NCBI GenBank assembly: GCA_900543805.1
Contig: UQTE01000002.1
Span: 72,917 to 136,916 of the forward strand
Length of the DNA: 64,000 bases
Reading direction: 5' to 3'
Source: an uncultured Sutterella sp.
Lineage (GTDB): Bacteria > Pseudomonadota > Gammaproteobacteria > Burkholderiales > Burkholderiaceae_F
Made by a program: the position numbers and the translations under genes. Of the stretch, positions 10,108-18,263 are shown one piece after another (within the stretch, counting starts at the first letter, position 1; the number at the start of each line of letters is the position of its first letter). Under the pieces are notes generated by a model. It saw nothing but the letters and a program-made list of their open reading frames with translations. It did no database searches and was not told the origin of the DNA.

Positions 10108-13100
10108 TCAATAGTTGCGCGCAACGAGCGCCTCCACGCTTTCGGCGAGGGAGGTCAGTGCCTTCTCCCGCTTTTCCTCGGGTGTGCACTCGGGTTCCTT
10201 CTTTTTCGCGGTCTTCTTCTTTCCGCCCTTCCCCTTCTTGGGGTTGGCCGGAGCCTCGGCCTCGTCCGACGATTCGGACGCCTCGTCGGAAGACGCCGCG
10301 GTCACCTCCGCCAAAGGCGCCAGGAGCGCCTTGATTTCATCCTCCACCCGCTTGCGAAGATCGCGGGCCTTCTTGATGTCGAGTCCCCGCCAGAAGACGC
10401 CGCCCTCAAAGGAATCGGGCCAGATGACGGGCCGGTCGAAACTTTCGTCGAGCAGTCGGACGCACTGCCGCAGTATTGCCTCGGCCTCGTCGGCCTCCAT
10501 CGGTCGGTAGCGCACGAACACCACCCTCTTGTCCTCCTTCTTCAGAACGCCGAGCGCCGTTTCGGCCCCCGCCGCCGAGAGGAAGACGTGCGTGAGCAGG
10601 GCTTCCTTTTCCGCACGGTTCGAATCGGCGAGAACGAGCTGCGCGGAGGTTCCGTCCGCTTCCGGATAGACCCGGACCTCGCCCGTCAGGCGGCGCACAT
10701 GCCGCCCCGCAAGGTTTACGGCAAGGGAGAGTTTGGAAGGCGTTCGGCCTTCGGTGATTTCCTTCCACCGTCGGGTGAGTTCGTCGGCCTCGGCGATCTC
10801 TTCGGCAAACCACCAGCCGCGAACGCCCGGATCGCCGTTGACGGGGTTTTCCGCGAGAAGCCGCGTCGCGCGCTCGACGTCGGCGCCCTCTTCAAAGAGC
10901 CCCCGCAAGAGACGCTTTCGCATCACCTCCTCGAGGCGCGATTTGGCGGGCGTCACGCCCGTTTCTTCGGAGGTTTCGAAATCCTTTTCCCGGACGCCCG
11001 TCCGACCGGAGAGCCACTTGCCCGGAGACGTCCAAAAGCGCAGGAATTCCTGCCAGCGCACCGTTCCGTCTTCGGGCGGCGCAAGCACCGCATCGTCGGC
11101 AAAGGGCGAGGGATCGCCGCGCCGATCCGTGAGGCGCGCGACCTCGACGGCCGCAAAGAGTTCGGGATCGCGGTTCGTCCAGAAGCGAAGTCCCTCGGGG
11201 CGGAAGTTTTCTTCGGCGACGCTCGTGAGCGGAAGCCGCACGCGAAGGGCGTCCGAAGGCGTGCTTTCGGGAAGGAGCGTGAGCAAAAAGCGCTCGAGCT
11301 CCTCCACGACGACCGAAGGAAGCGCGGGCTGCGCCGGATCCGTTCCGATCGACCAGGAGACGTAGAAGTTCGAGCGGGCCGAGCGGAAGAGGTCCGCAAA
11401 GACGTTGCGGTTGTCCGCGCGGCTGTCGCGGTCCCCCGGACGCCGAAGCGACCGGATTTCGCCCTTTTGCCCGGGCGCGGTGAGCGCCATGAGGTCGAAC
11501 TCCTCGAAGTTCGAGAGCCCCGGAAAACTCGAGTTTTCCGAGAGCCCGAGGCAGGCGACGACGCGGTACGGAAGTCCCCGAAAGGCCGACATGTCCGCGA
11601 CCGTCACGGCGTCCCTCGGCATCGCGCCCGACACGGGGTCGCCGAAGGAGGCGCCGAGCGCCGCGCGGAAGGTCTGATAGTCGACCGTCGTTTCCGAACC
11701 GATCCCCTCCTCCATGTCGATGCGAAGGTGCGCGATGACGCCGAGAAGTTCGTCGCGCGCCGCCTTCACGTCGGCGCCCGCGAAGAAGTCGTTCACGACG
11801 GTTTCGGTGAAGGCCGCCCAGTCCCGAGCGCCGGGAGCGGCGTCGTTCACGGCGTTCCAGGCGACGCGGGCGTGTTCGAGGCGTTTGTAGAGCGTAAGAA
11901 GGGTTTCGAGCAGATCGGGTCGGTCCGACACGCGTTCGTAGTGCGCGCGCGAGCGGCGCACCGGAAGCGTTCCCGCCCAGTCGACCGCGGGACTCTCGTC
12001 AAAGAGGAACCCCGCCGACAGTCGCTCCAAGGCCCGCGAAAGCGTGCCGTCCACGGCGCCGCGGCGCTCGGCTTCGCCGTAGGTGCCGCCGAACGAGGCG
12101 CCGAGCTTTTCGCTCTGCGCCGCAAGCTGGGCTTCGGAGAGGCCCTCGCGAAAGCCCGCGTCGTTCACCCACTCGCGAAGGATCGACAGGTCGCCGAAGG
12201 TGAGGCCCAGGCTCTCGCCCACGACGGGAAGTTCCAGCCAGGATTCGAAGGCGGAGAGCGTCGTGAGCCCCGAAAGAAGGTCCAGGAGCTGCAAAAGGGC
12301 CGGGGCCGCGCTGTTTTCCATCGAGAGCGGCTTTCCCACCATGCGGAAGGGCAGCCGCCGCTCGGGCGGCAAGGCCGTGAGCACCCCTTCTAAAACGGGC
12401 GCGAAGGTCGCCACGTCGGGTGTGGTGACGAGAACGTCGGAAGGCGTGAGCGTCGGATCTTCGGCAAAGAGTTCCGTCAGATAATCGACGAGGCTTTCAG
12501 CTTCGCGCACGGGCGTGGGCGCCTCCACGAAGCGCACCGAACGGTCCGAGGGATCGGGCATCGAACGTTCGAACAAATCCCCTTCGTCCGCGCAAAGAAG
12601 CGAATCCTGCGCGCGGGTGAGAAGCGTGGGGGCTTCGTCGCCGGCAAAGCGCAGATAGAAACTGTCCGTTTCGCCCTCTTCGTCGGCGCGAAGGTCCTGC
12701 AGACGGTTGCGAAGGAAGGAGAAGGGCTTTTCCGCTGGAACGTTCGCCACTTCGCCGCGCGCGTCGGGAAGCGCTTCCGCAGGCGGCGGCACGTCCGCCG
12801 TGAAGCGCCAGAGACGGTCGAGCGTCGCGCGCGAACTCGCCGCGTTGCGGCGCAGGTATTCAAGGGCGGGCGTTCCCGCTTCGGCCGCGGCGTCGAACCA
12901 AAAGCCGTTGGCGGGCTGCATGAGATAGAGCCGCACCGTGCCTCGTTTTCCGATTTCCTTCAGGAAGGGAAGCATCAGGGGCGGGACCGTGAAGGGAAGA
13001 AAGACGTGAAGGTTTTCTCCCGCGGGGGAGTCCGCGAGCACGCGTTCGATATGCTGAAACTGCAGGGCGCGGCGCCAACCGCCCGTCCCCGAGTCGGACG

Positions 13101-13707
13101 CGTCCGCGCGCTCCGCCTCCCTCACGATCTCCTGCCACAGGGCCTTCTGCCAGGGAAAGTCGGGGTGACGCGCAAGCGCCTCCTCCTCTTCGCGCATGGC
13201 GATCGAGAGACTCGCCTCGGGAAATACCGCGGGCGACACCGCACTCTCGTCCGTCCAGCGGAGAAGCCAGTCGAGACGGTAGGAGGCGTACTTCGTCAGA
13301 AGCTGCGAGACGCGAAGCGCGAGCTTGTAGCGCTCCGACCCGGTTTTCCCTTTGAGAAAACGTGCGAGCCGCGGAAAACGCCCGACGAATTCGTCGTTCG
13401 TGAGCCAGCGCCACACGACCCAGTCGAGAACGCGGCCCGAAAGACTGTTGGCCGCCGGATACCATTTGAGCGACTCAAAGAATTCGTTCGACGAAATGAA
13501 CTTTACGCCCGCGCAGATGCCCTCCGACTCGGCAAGGAGCTGCGTGAGACGCGCGGCCACCGCTCTCGAGGGAATCAGAATGCGGTCCTCGGCGAAAAGC
13601 GGCTCGAGACCGCCCGCTTCGCGGCGCTCCTTGGCGTCCCACTCGAGATTCGTGCGCAGGATCTCCCAAAGGACTTCAAAGGCGTTCGAATAGTAGGTAT
13701 GGATCAT
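10108..13707 (-). CDS. recC: Exodeoxyribonuclease V gamma subunit RecC
   Basis: The Chi-recognition and DNA-splitting subunit of RecBCD, about 1199 residues. It begins MIHTYYSNAFEVLW, which matches the family start (xxYHSNRxxxL), so this start is preferred to an in-frame ATG at 13746. The inactive helicase-like domains include LPFTVPPLMLPFLK and VACLGLSENSSFPG. The C-terminus departs from the family: after the normal end there is a Ser/Glu-rich stretch, then a Lys-rich tract (PKKGKGGKKKTAKKKEPE) about 30 residues from the end. It is the first gene of the recCBD operon; the promoter must lie in 13708-13861. Confidence 0.9.
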   Translation of the reverse strand: MIHTYYSNAFEVLWEILRTNLEWDAKERREAGGLEPLFAEDRILIPSRAVAARLTQLLAESEGICAGVKFISSNEFFESLKWYPAANSLSGRVLDWVVWRWLTNDEFVGRFPRLARFLKGKTGSERYKLALRVSQLLTKYASYRLDWLLRWTDESAVSPAVFPEASLSIAMREEEEALARHPDFPWQKALWQEIVREAERADASDSGTGGWRRALQFQHIERVLADSPAGENLHVFLPFTVPPLMLPFLKEIGKRGTVRLYLMQPANGFWFDAAAEAGTPALEYLRRNAASSRATLDRLWRFTADVPPPAEALPDARGEVANVPAEKPFSFLRNRLQDLRADEEGETDSFYLRFAGDEAPTLLTRAQDSLLCADEGDLFERSMPDPSDRSVRFVEAPTPVREAESLVDYLTELFAEDPTLTPSDVLVTTPDVATFAPVLEGVLTALPPERRLPFRMVGKPLSMENSAAPALLQLLDLLSGLTTLSAFESWLELPVVGESLGLTFGDLSILREWVNDAGFREGLSEAQLAAQSEKLGASFGGTYGEAERRGAVDGTLSRALERLSAGFLFDESPAVDWAGTLPVRRSRAHYERVSDRPDLLETLLTLYKRLEHARVAWNAVNDAAPGARDWAAFTETVVNDFFAGADVKAARDELLGVIAHLRIDMEEGIGSETTVDYQTFRAALGASFGDPVSGAMPRDAVTVADMSAFRGLPYRVVACLGLSENSSFPGLSNFEEFDLMALTAPGQKGEIRSLRRPGDRDSRADNRNVFADLFRSARSNFYVSWSIGTDPAQPALPSVVVEELERFLLTLLPESTPSDALRVRLPLTSVAEENFRPEGLRFWTNRDPELFAAVEVARLTDRRGDPSPFADDAVLAPPEDGTVRWQEFLRFWTSPGKWLSGRTGVREKDFETSEETGVTPAKSRLEEVMRKRLLRGLFEEGADVERATRLLAENPVNGDPGVRGWWFAEEIAEADELTRRWKEITEGRTPSKLSLAVNLAGRHVRRLTGEVRVYPEADGTSAQLVLADSNRAEKEALLTHVFLSAAGAETALGVLKKEDKRVVFVRYRPMEADEAEAILRQCVRLLDESFDRPVIWPDSFEGGVFWRGLDIKKARDLRKRVEDEIKALLAPLAEVTAASSDEASESSDEAEAPANPKKGKGGKKKTAKKKEPECTPEEKREKALTSLAESVEALVARNY

Positions 13708-13854
13708 TTCTATTTCCGGCACGGCCCTGGAAAAAGGCCTCTTCATTTCTGCATTCTAAAGGAGTCGTGCGACAAATCCTTTCGCATGCGAACACAACGG
13801 TAGAACAGCCGACGCGATATTGTCCTCAGCAGTACAATCGATTCGAAAGAATGC

Positions 13855-13864
13855 CATACGGATG
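13855..13864 (-). repeat. Inverted copy of the 10-11-bp motif CATCCGTATG
   Basis: CATACGGATG here is the exact reverse complement of CATCCGTATG, found twice at 14209-14233. With one flanking base the match to the first of those copies is 11 bp (CCATACGGATG). It overlaps the start of the antitoxin-like gene. It may be an operator for the ribbon-helix-helix protein; this is inference. Confidence 0.5.
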
Positions 13865-14137
13865 TCCGCAATGCCCACTCTTGCAGTAGAGCTCGAAAAA
13901 TTCGACGAAGCAATGTTGGAGGACCTTGTCCGGAACACGGGACAAACCAAGACCGCTCTCGTAATTGACGGGCTACGCTTTCTGTACAAGGCAATACAAG
14001 AAGAAAATCGCGTTACTCGTCTTTCCACTCAGGAATTTGAGGCATTTTTGCATCAGCTCGAAGGAGGCGAAAAGGATCCTCAGGTGCTTTTGGCCCGCAA
14101 ACGATTGATGAGCGTGAAACCAGTCTGGAAAGACTGA
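13862..14137 (+). CDS. Orphan DUF1778/TacA-type antitoxin-like protein
   Basis: A 91-residue protein. Its N-terminal half looks like a ribbon-helix-helix DNA-binding fold (PTLAVELEKFDEAML, then a helix rich in Leu/Val). Its C-terminal half resembles the toxin-neutralising tail of TacA antitoxins: LSTQEFEAFLHQLEGG followed by a terminal KPVWKD, comparable with the KPQWDV end of TacA. TacA proteins normally pair with a GNAT acetyltransferase toxin, but none is encoded here; the next gene is an AAA/PD-(D/E)XK protein. A TTG-initiated version from 13820 and an ATG at 13871 are alternatives, since no start has a clear ribosome site. Base composition is lower in GC than neighbouring genes, which suggests acquisition. 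Confidence 0.65.
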   Translation: MSAMPTLAVELEKFDEAMLEDLVRNTGQTKTALVIDGLRFLYKAIQEENRVTRLSTQEFEAFLHQLEGGEKDPQVLLARKRLMSVKPVWKD

Positions 14138-14208
14138 TCCGGTGTCGTTTGCGAAATCCTTCGGAAGGTTCCTCTTGGCTACAATGTGCGTACGCCCGCT
14201 TTCATAAC

Positions 14209-14233
14209 CATCCGTATGGAAAACATCCGTATG
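14209..14233 (+). repeat. Two direct copies of CATCCGTATG at a 15-base period
   Basis: CATCCGTATG occurs at 14209-14218 and 14224-14233, each ending in a possible ATG start of the AAA/PD-(D/E)XK gene. A reverse-complement copy lies at the start of the upstream antitoxin-like gene. Because the copies sit at both gene starts they could be regulatory sites or the trace of a small duplication. Confidence 0.5.
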
Positions 14234-15832
14234 ACGGTCCTCCTCCCCCACCTTCCGTTGGGACAGTCTGACTATTCCCACCTCAGGCGAAGCGGCTCCG
14301 TCTATGCCGACAAAACGGAGCTGGTATGCGAGCTCGCATCTTCGTTCGTGCCCGTGCTTCTCATACGTCCCCGAGGTTTCGGCAAATCTCTCCTCGTGTC
14401 CACTCTGGAGTCGCTCTTCAGGTACGGCCTTCGCGACTTCCGGGGGCTCGCCATCGAAAAGCTCTGGAAGGATCGAACCTACAACGTGGTGCGTCTCGAC
14501 TTTTCCGATTGCACGCAATTTGCCGACGAAGAAGACTTTCGACGGATCTTTGACGGAACCTTGCTCGCCGCCTTTGCCGATGTAGGATTCGAACGCACGG
14601 ACGACTCCTTGGATCTGGATCTGCAGATCTCGGCCTGGATGAGTGAGCTCGAAAGAGGATCGCTCGTCGTTCTGATTGACGAATACGACGCGCCGCTCAC
14701 GGCGTGCTGGAACGACCTCGAACTCTTCAAGGCCGTTCGCGGACACATGAGCGATTTTTTCGCAACGCTCAAGTCGGAAGCCGGATGTCTGCGTTTCCTC
14801 TTTCTCACGGGAACCACAAAGTGCTACGACACTAATATTTTCTCAAACTTCGACCCTTGCATAAACCTATCGCTCGATCCGAAATTCGGGACGCTCCTAG
14901 GTTTCACCAAAGAGGAAATTCTCCGACATTTTCCGTTCCATCTCGAACGCGCCGCCGAAACGTTGAGGCAAACGACAGCTCAGCTTCTCGACAATCTTCT
15001 TGGACAATACGGCGGTTATTGCTTCGAGGACACGTCTCGGCATCGTGTTGCCTGTCCCTGGTCGGTGCTCCATTTTCTGGACTGTCCGGAACGCGGCTTT
15101 CAAAACGATTGGTTCGCCGGCGGCGGTCATTCGACCTTGCTTCTTCAACTTCTGAAGGGACACGAGCAGGAAGAACTCACGAGTTTTGCCGACCTTCGGA
15201 TGCGTCATCTGTACGACCTGGAAACCCCGCGGCCGTTCGACGACTTTGATCTGACGGTTCTTCTCACGCAAGCTGGGGGCCTCACGATCAAGGAGATCCG
15301 ATCCCGCAACGACGTGATATTGGGTTATCCCAATCGCGAAGTGACCGTGTCGATGGCGAAAATCTACGCAAACCAGTTGTTCGGCGGTAAGCTCCCTCTC
15401 AAGAAAGGACAACGATCGGTCGAAGACATCCTGGCGTTTGAAAGCATCGACAACGTCGTCATCTGCCTCAACGACATGCTCGACGCGCTGAACCATACGA
15501 GTTACCCGATTGCGGACGCCACACATTGCGGCCGCCACCTGCAGATCCTGATGATGGGCGCTGAGGCCTTCCCATTGGTTGAAGTACACAATGACCATGA
15601 GCGAAGCGATTTGGAAGTTCAGGCGGGAGACCGCCACTGGGTGTTCGAACTGAAATTCGCCAAAGAGACTTCGCAAGTTAAGAAACTCCTCGCCGAAGCG
15701 GTCGAACAAATCCGCGATCGCCGGTATGGCGAAACACCGCACGGGAATGAGCTCCGCCGTGTGGCGCTCGTCTACAGTGCTCAGGATCGACGCTTCACCG
15801 CGTGGCAGGATGTCGGGATCGTGGCAGAATAA
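14216..15832 (+). CDS. AAA-ATPase-like protein with C-terminal PD-(D/E)XK nuclease domain
   Basis: About 538 residues. The N-terminus has the family signature LPLGQSDYSHLR...YADKTELV, then a Walker A RPRGFGKSLL (near residue 55) and a Walker B LVVLIDEYDAPLT (near 155-165). The C-terminus has a PD-(D/E)XK-like core, ERSDLEV...WVFELKFAK (near 465-485). This matches the AAA-ATPase-like/DUF1703 family, which is often multi-copy in gut bacteria and has no settled function; roles in DNA processing or mobile elements have been suggested. Starts at 14216 and 14231 are both possible and neither has a strong ribosome site. A lower-GC stretch inside the gene contrasts with its surroundings, suggesting horizontal transfer. 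Confidence 0.8.
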   Translation: MENIRMTVLLPHLPLGQSDYSHLRRSGSVYADKTELVCELASSFVPVLLIRPRGFGKSLLVSTLESLFRYGLRDFRGLAIEKLWKDRTYNVVRLDFSDCTQFADEEDFRRIFDGTLLAAFADVGFERTDDSLDLDLQISAWMSELERGSLVVLIDEYDAPLTACWNDLELFKAVRGHMSDFFATLKSEAGCLRFLFLTGTTKCYDTNIFSNFDPCINLSLDPKFGTLLGFTKEEILRHFPFHLERAAETLRQTTAQLLDNLLGQYGGYCFEDTSRHRVACPWSVLHFLDCPERGFQNDWFAGGGHSTLLLQLLKGHEQEELTSFADLRMRHLYDLETPRPFDDFDLTVLLTQAGGLTIKEIRSRNDVILGYPNREVTVSMAKIYANQLFGGKLPLKKGQRSVEDILAFESIDNVVICLNDMLDALNHTSYPIADATHCGRHLQILMMGAEAFPLVEVHNDHERSDLEVQAGDRHWVFELKFAKETSQVKKLLAEAVEQIRDRRYGETPHGNELRRVALVYSAQDRRFTAWQDVGIVAE

Positions 15833-15894
15833 GGTCGACGCCGCCCCTCATCGGACGGCTTTGCCTCCTACAGGACAGTTTTTCGCACCTCACC

Positions 15895-16815
15895 ATGGAT
15901 CTCAAGGTACTTCGTTCTTTCGTCGAAATCGCCCGGGAACAGAGCTTCACCGCCGCCGCGGAGAAGCTCTCCGTCACGCAGCCGACGCTCTCGCGTCAGA
16001 TCGCGGACCTTGAAGAGGAACTCGGGCAAAAACTCTTCGAGCGCACCACGCGCAGCCTCGAACTCACCGAGAAAGGACATTTCCTTTTCCGACGCGCCCA
16101 GGACATCCTCGCCCTCGTCGACAGAACGAAGCTCGAAGCGATGACGACGGAGGGGCTTGCGGGCGACATCCGGATTTCCGCCGCCGAAACGCCCGCCGTC
16201 GGCATCGTGGCCGAAGCCGTTCAGCGCTTTCAGGAAAAATACCCGCGCGTGCGATGCCACTTCGTGAGCGCCGACGCGCTTACCGCGGCCGAACACCTTC
16301 GGTCGGGACTCTCGCAGTTCGGCGTCTTCAACATGCCCTGCCGACTCGACGGGTTCGAATACATTCGACTGCCGCGGGAAAACCGCTGGGGCGTGCTCAC
16401 GCGCCGCGACGGGATTCTTGCGGGCAAGACCTTCGTCACGCCCGAGGACCTGAAGCGCCTGCCGCTCTACGTTTCGAAGCAGCGCGGCGTGGAAAACCGC
16501 ATCGGCGGGTGGCTCAACTACTCCTTCTCGAAGCTTCGCGTCGTCGGCACCTACAACCTTCTCTACAACGCGTCGCTCGTCGTGCGCGCGGGCGGAAACG
16601 CCCTCTGTCTCGACGGCATCGTGCCGCCCGACGACGACATCGTCTTCCTTCCCTTCCAGCCGGCCTTTCTCACCGACGTCGTGCTTGCCTGGTCGTCCGC
16701 GAGTCAGAAGCAGACGATCACGGAGGAATTTCTCAAGACGTTGCGCAGTCTCTATCCGCCGCAGGAAGGAACGAAGGAAGACGGCGCCGAGGCCGAAGAA
16801 GAAACCGCTCCGTAA
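15895..16815 (+). CDS. LysR family transcriptional regulator
   Basis: A 306-residue regulator. The start MDLKVLRSFVEIAREQSF leads straight into the winged helix-turn-helix, with VTQPTLSRQIADLEEELG as the recognition region. The remainder is the LysR substrate-binding fold. The frame is open upstream to 15802, but the family start is clearly at 15895. A Glu/Ala-rich tail ends the protein. It is convergent with the aldo/keto reductase, and its target is not evident. Confidence 0.9.
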   Translation: MDLKVLRSFVEIAREQSFTAAAEKLSVTQPTLSRQIADLEEELGQKLFERTTRSLELTEKGHFLFRRAQDILALVDRTKLEAMTTEGLAGDIRISAAETPAVGIVAEAVQRFQEKYPRVRCHFVSADALTAAEHLRSGLSQFGVFNMPCRLDGFEYIRLPRENRWGVLTRRDGILAGKTFVTPEDLKRLPLYVSKQRGVENRIGGWLNYSFSKLRVVGTYNLLYNASLVVRAGGNALCLDGIVPPDDDIVFLPFQPAFLTDVVLAWSSASQKQTITEEFLKTLRSLYPPQEGTKEDGAEAEEETAP

Positions 16816-16835
16816 CCATCATACGAAGCGGTTTC
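16801..16835. terminator. Probable terminator between convergent LysR and aldo/keto reductase genes
   Basis: GAAACCGCT at 16801-16809 pairs with AGCGGTTTC at 16827-16835. The LysR stop codon lies in the 17-base loop. On the minus strand the stem is followed by TTCTTC, so it best serves the aldo/keto reductase gene. Confidence 0.45.
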
Positions 16836-16860
16836 CCGAAGATTGAACGAAAGAGCGTCC

Positions 16861-17850
16861 TCACCAAGCGTAGGCCTCGGGGGCTTCGCCGCCCGGGCCC
16901 GGGAAGATGCGGTCGAGCTCTTCGAGCATTTCCTGCGGAAGCGTGAGATCCAGAGCCTTCATCGAGCCTTCGAGGTGCGCGAGCGTTCTCGGACCCACGA
17001 TCGGCGCCGTGACGACGGGGTTCGCCAAAACCCAGGCGAGCGCCACGTCGGCCGGGTTCATGCCGTAGCGTTCGCAAAGCGCTTCGTAGGCCGCCACGCG
17101 TTCCGCAAATTTCGGATCGCGGATCGGAAGCGAGGGCTTCGCGCGGCGGCCTTTTCCGTCACCCGCCTGCGAGTGTCCCGCAAGGAGGCCTCCGTCCAAG
17201 GGGCTGTACGTGAGAAGTCCCATGCCGTGATGACGACAGGACGGAATGACCTCGAGTTCGAGCTGACGGCAGGCGAGGTTGTAGCGGCTCTGTTCGCTCA
17301 CGAGCCCGAAAAGTCCGCGCAGACGCGCTTCGCCCTGCATCGCGGCGATCCCCCAGCCTGGGAAGTTGCAGCTTCCCACGTAGAGAATTTTGCCCTGTTG
17401 GATCAGCACGTCCATCGCCTGCCAGATCTCTTCGAAGGGCGTCTCGCGGTCGAAGTGGTGCATCTGATAGAGGTCGATGTGATCCGTCTTGAGTCGCCGA
17501 AGGCTCGCCTCGCAGGCTTCACGGATGTGATAGGCCGAAAGGCGCCGGCCGTTGGGACCGTTCACCATCGGTTGATAGAGCTTCGTCGCGAGGACGATTT
17601 CGTTTCGTTTTCCGCTCTTTTGGAGCCAGTCGCCCACGATTTCCTCGGAAATGCCGTAGCCGAGCGGAATGTCGGGGCGTTGCGGACCGCCGTAGACGTC
17701 CGCCGTGTCGATGAATTGGATGCCGAGGTCGTAGGCGCGGTCCATGATCTCGAAGCTCGCGGCCTTGTCGGTGAGGTGCCCGAAGTTCATGGTTCCCAAA
17801 CACAAGCGGCTCACGATCAGGCCGGCTCTGCCCAAATGGCGATACTGCAT
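16861..17850 (-). CDS. Aldo/keto reductase
   Basis: NAD(P)H-dependent oxidoreductase of 329 residues with a TIM-barrel fold. It begins MQYRHLGRAGLIVSRLCLGTMNFG, as in the AKR Tas/YajO-type group. The catalytic residues can be seen: Asp and Tyr in FIDTADVYGG, Lys in LATKLYQP and His in QMHHFD. GGGAGG lies 6 bases before the ATG, and the in-frame extension to 18009 lacks family sequence. It is divergent from an MFS transporter across a 413-base region that holds a large palindrome. The substrate is unknown. Confidence 0.9.
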   Translation of the reverse strand: MQYRHLGRAGLIVSRLCLGTMNFGHLTDKAASFEIMDRAYDLGIQFIDTADVYGGPQRPDIPLGYGISEEIVGDWLQKSGKRNEIVLATKLYQPMVNGPNGRRLSAYHIREACEASLRRLKTDHIDLYQMHHFDRETPFEEIWQAMDVLIQQGKILYVGSCNFPGWGIAAMQGEARLRGLFGLVSEQSRYNLACRQLELEVIPSCRHHGMGLLTYSPLDGGLLAGHSQAGDGKGRRAKPSLPIRDPKFAERVAAYEALCERYGMNPADVALAWVLANPVVTAPIVGPRTLAHLEGSMKALDLTLPQEMLEELDRIFPGPGGEAPEAYAW

Positions 17851-18095
17851 GATTCCTCCCACGGATGAGTGACGAGGTCCGTCGGACCCCGCCTTCCCTG
17901 AATTGTCCCGCCTACGGTAGCGCGGGAAAGAGGACCTGTCCAATGCGCAAACTTCATGCCCTTTCATTCGGAAAAGGTATCGGCGCACGGTCGTTCCCGA
18001 TCCGAGCACGGCGAAACTCTGCCCTTTCCCCCAGACAACCGTCTTAATCCCGGATTTCTTTTGCGACTGAATAGAATGCGTCGAGACCGCTCGTC

Positions 18096-18129
18096 ACCTT
18101 ACCGTCGGTAAGCTTACCGACGGCAAGGT
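18096..18129. promoter_or_regulatory. 34-bp palindromic operator-like site
   Basis: A perfect 22-bp palindrome runs from 18102 to 18123 (half-site CCGTCGGTAAG). The outer arms ACCTTa/cAAGGT extend it to 34 bp with one mismatch pair. It can also be read as two side-by-side sites, TTACCGTCGGTAA and TTACCGACGGCAA, a form typical of TetR-type operators. It lies 135 bases upstream of the MFS start and about 245 bases upstream of the divergent aldo/keto reductase start. The rest of the 17851-18263 region shows nothing else clear. No TetR gene is in the window. Confidence 0.7.
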
Positions 18130-18263
18130 TATTTCGAAACATCTCCGCATTTTTTTCTTCTGAGCCCCCGCTTCTCCGAAATTTGAGGCAAAATTGCGCT
18201 CCTCGGGTTTTCACCGTGATAACCCCGATCAAACCAACGAAAAATCAAAAGAAGAAGTCCCTC

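Noticed and set aside
6480..10334. A 1284-residue open frame on the plus strand opposite recB
   Set aside because: It is the mirror of recB in high-GC DNA: Arg/His-rich, no domains, no ribosome site, and a well-supported gene lies on the other strand.
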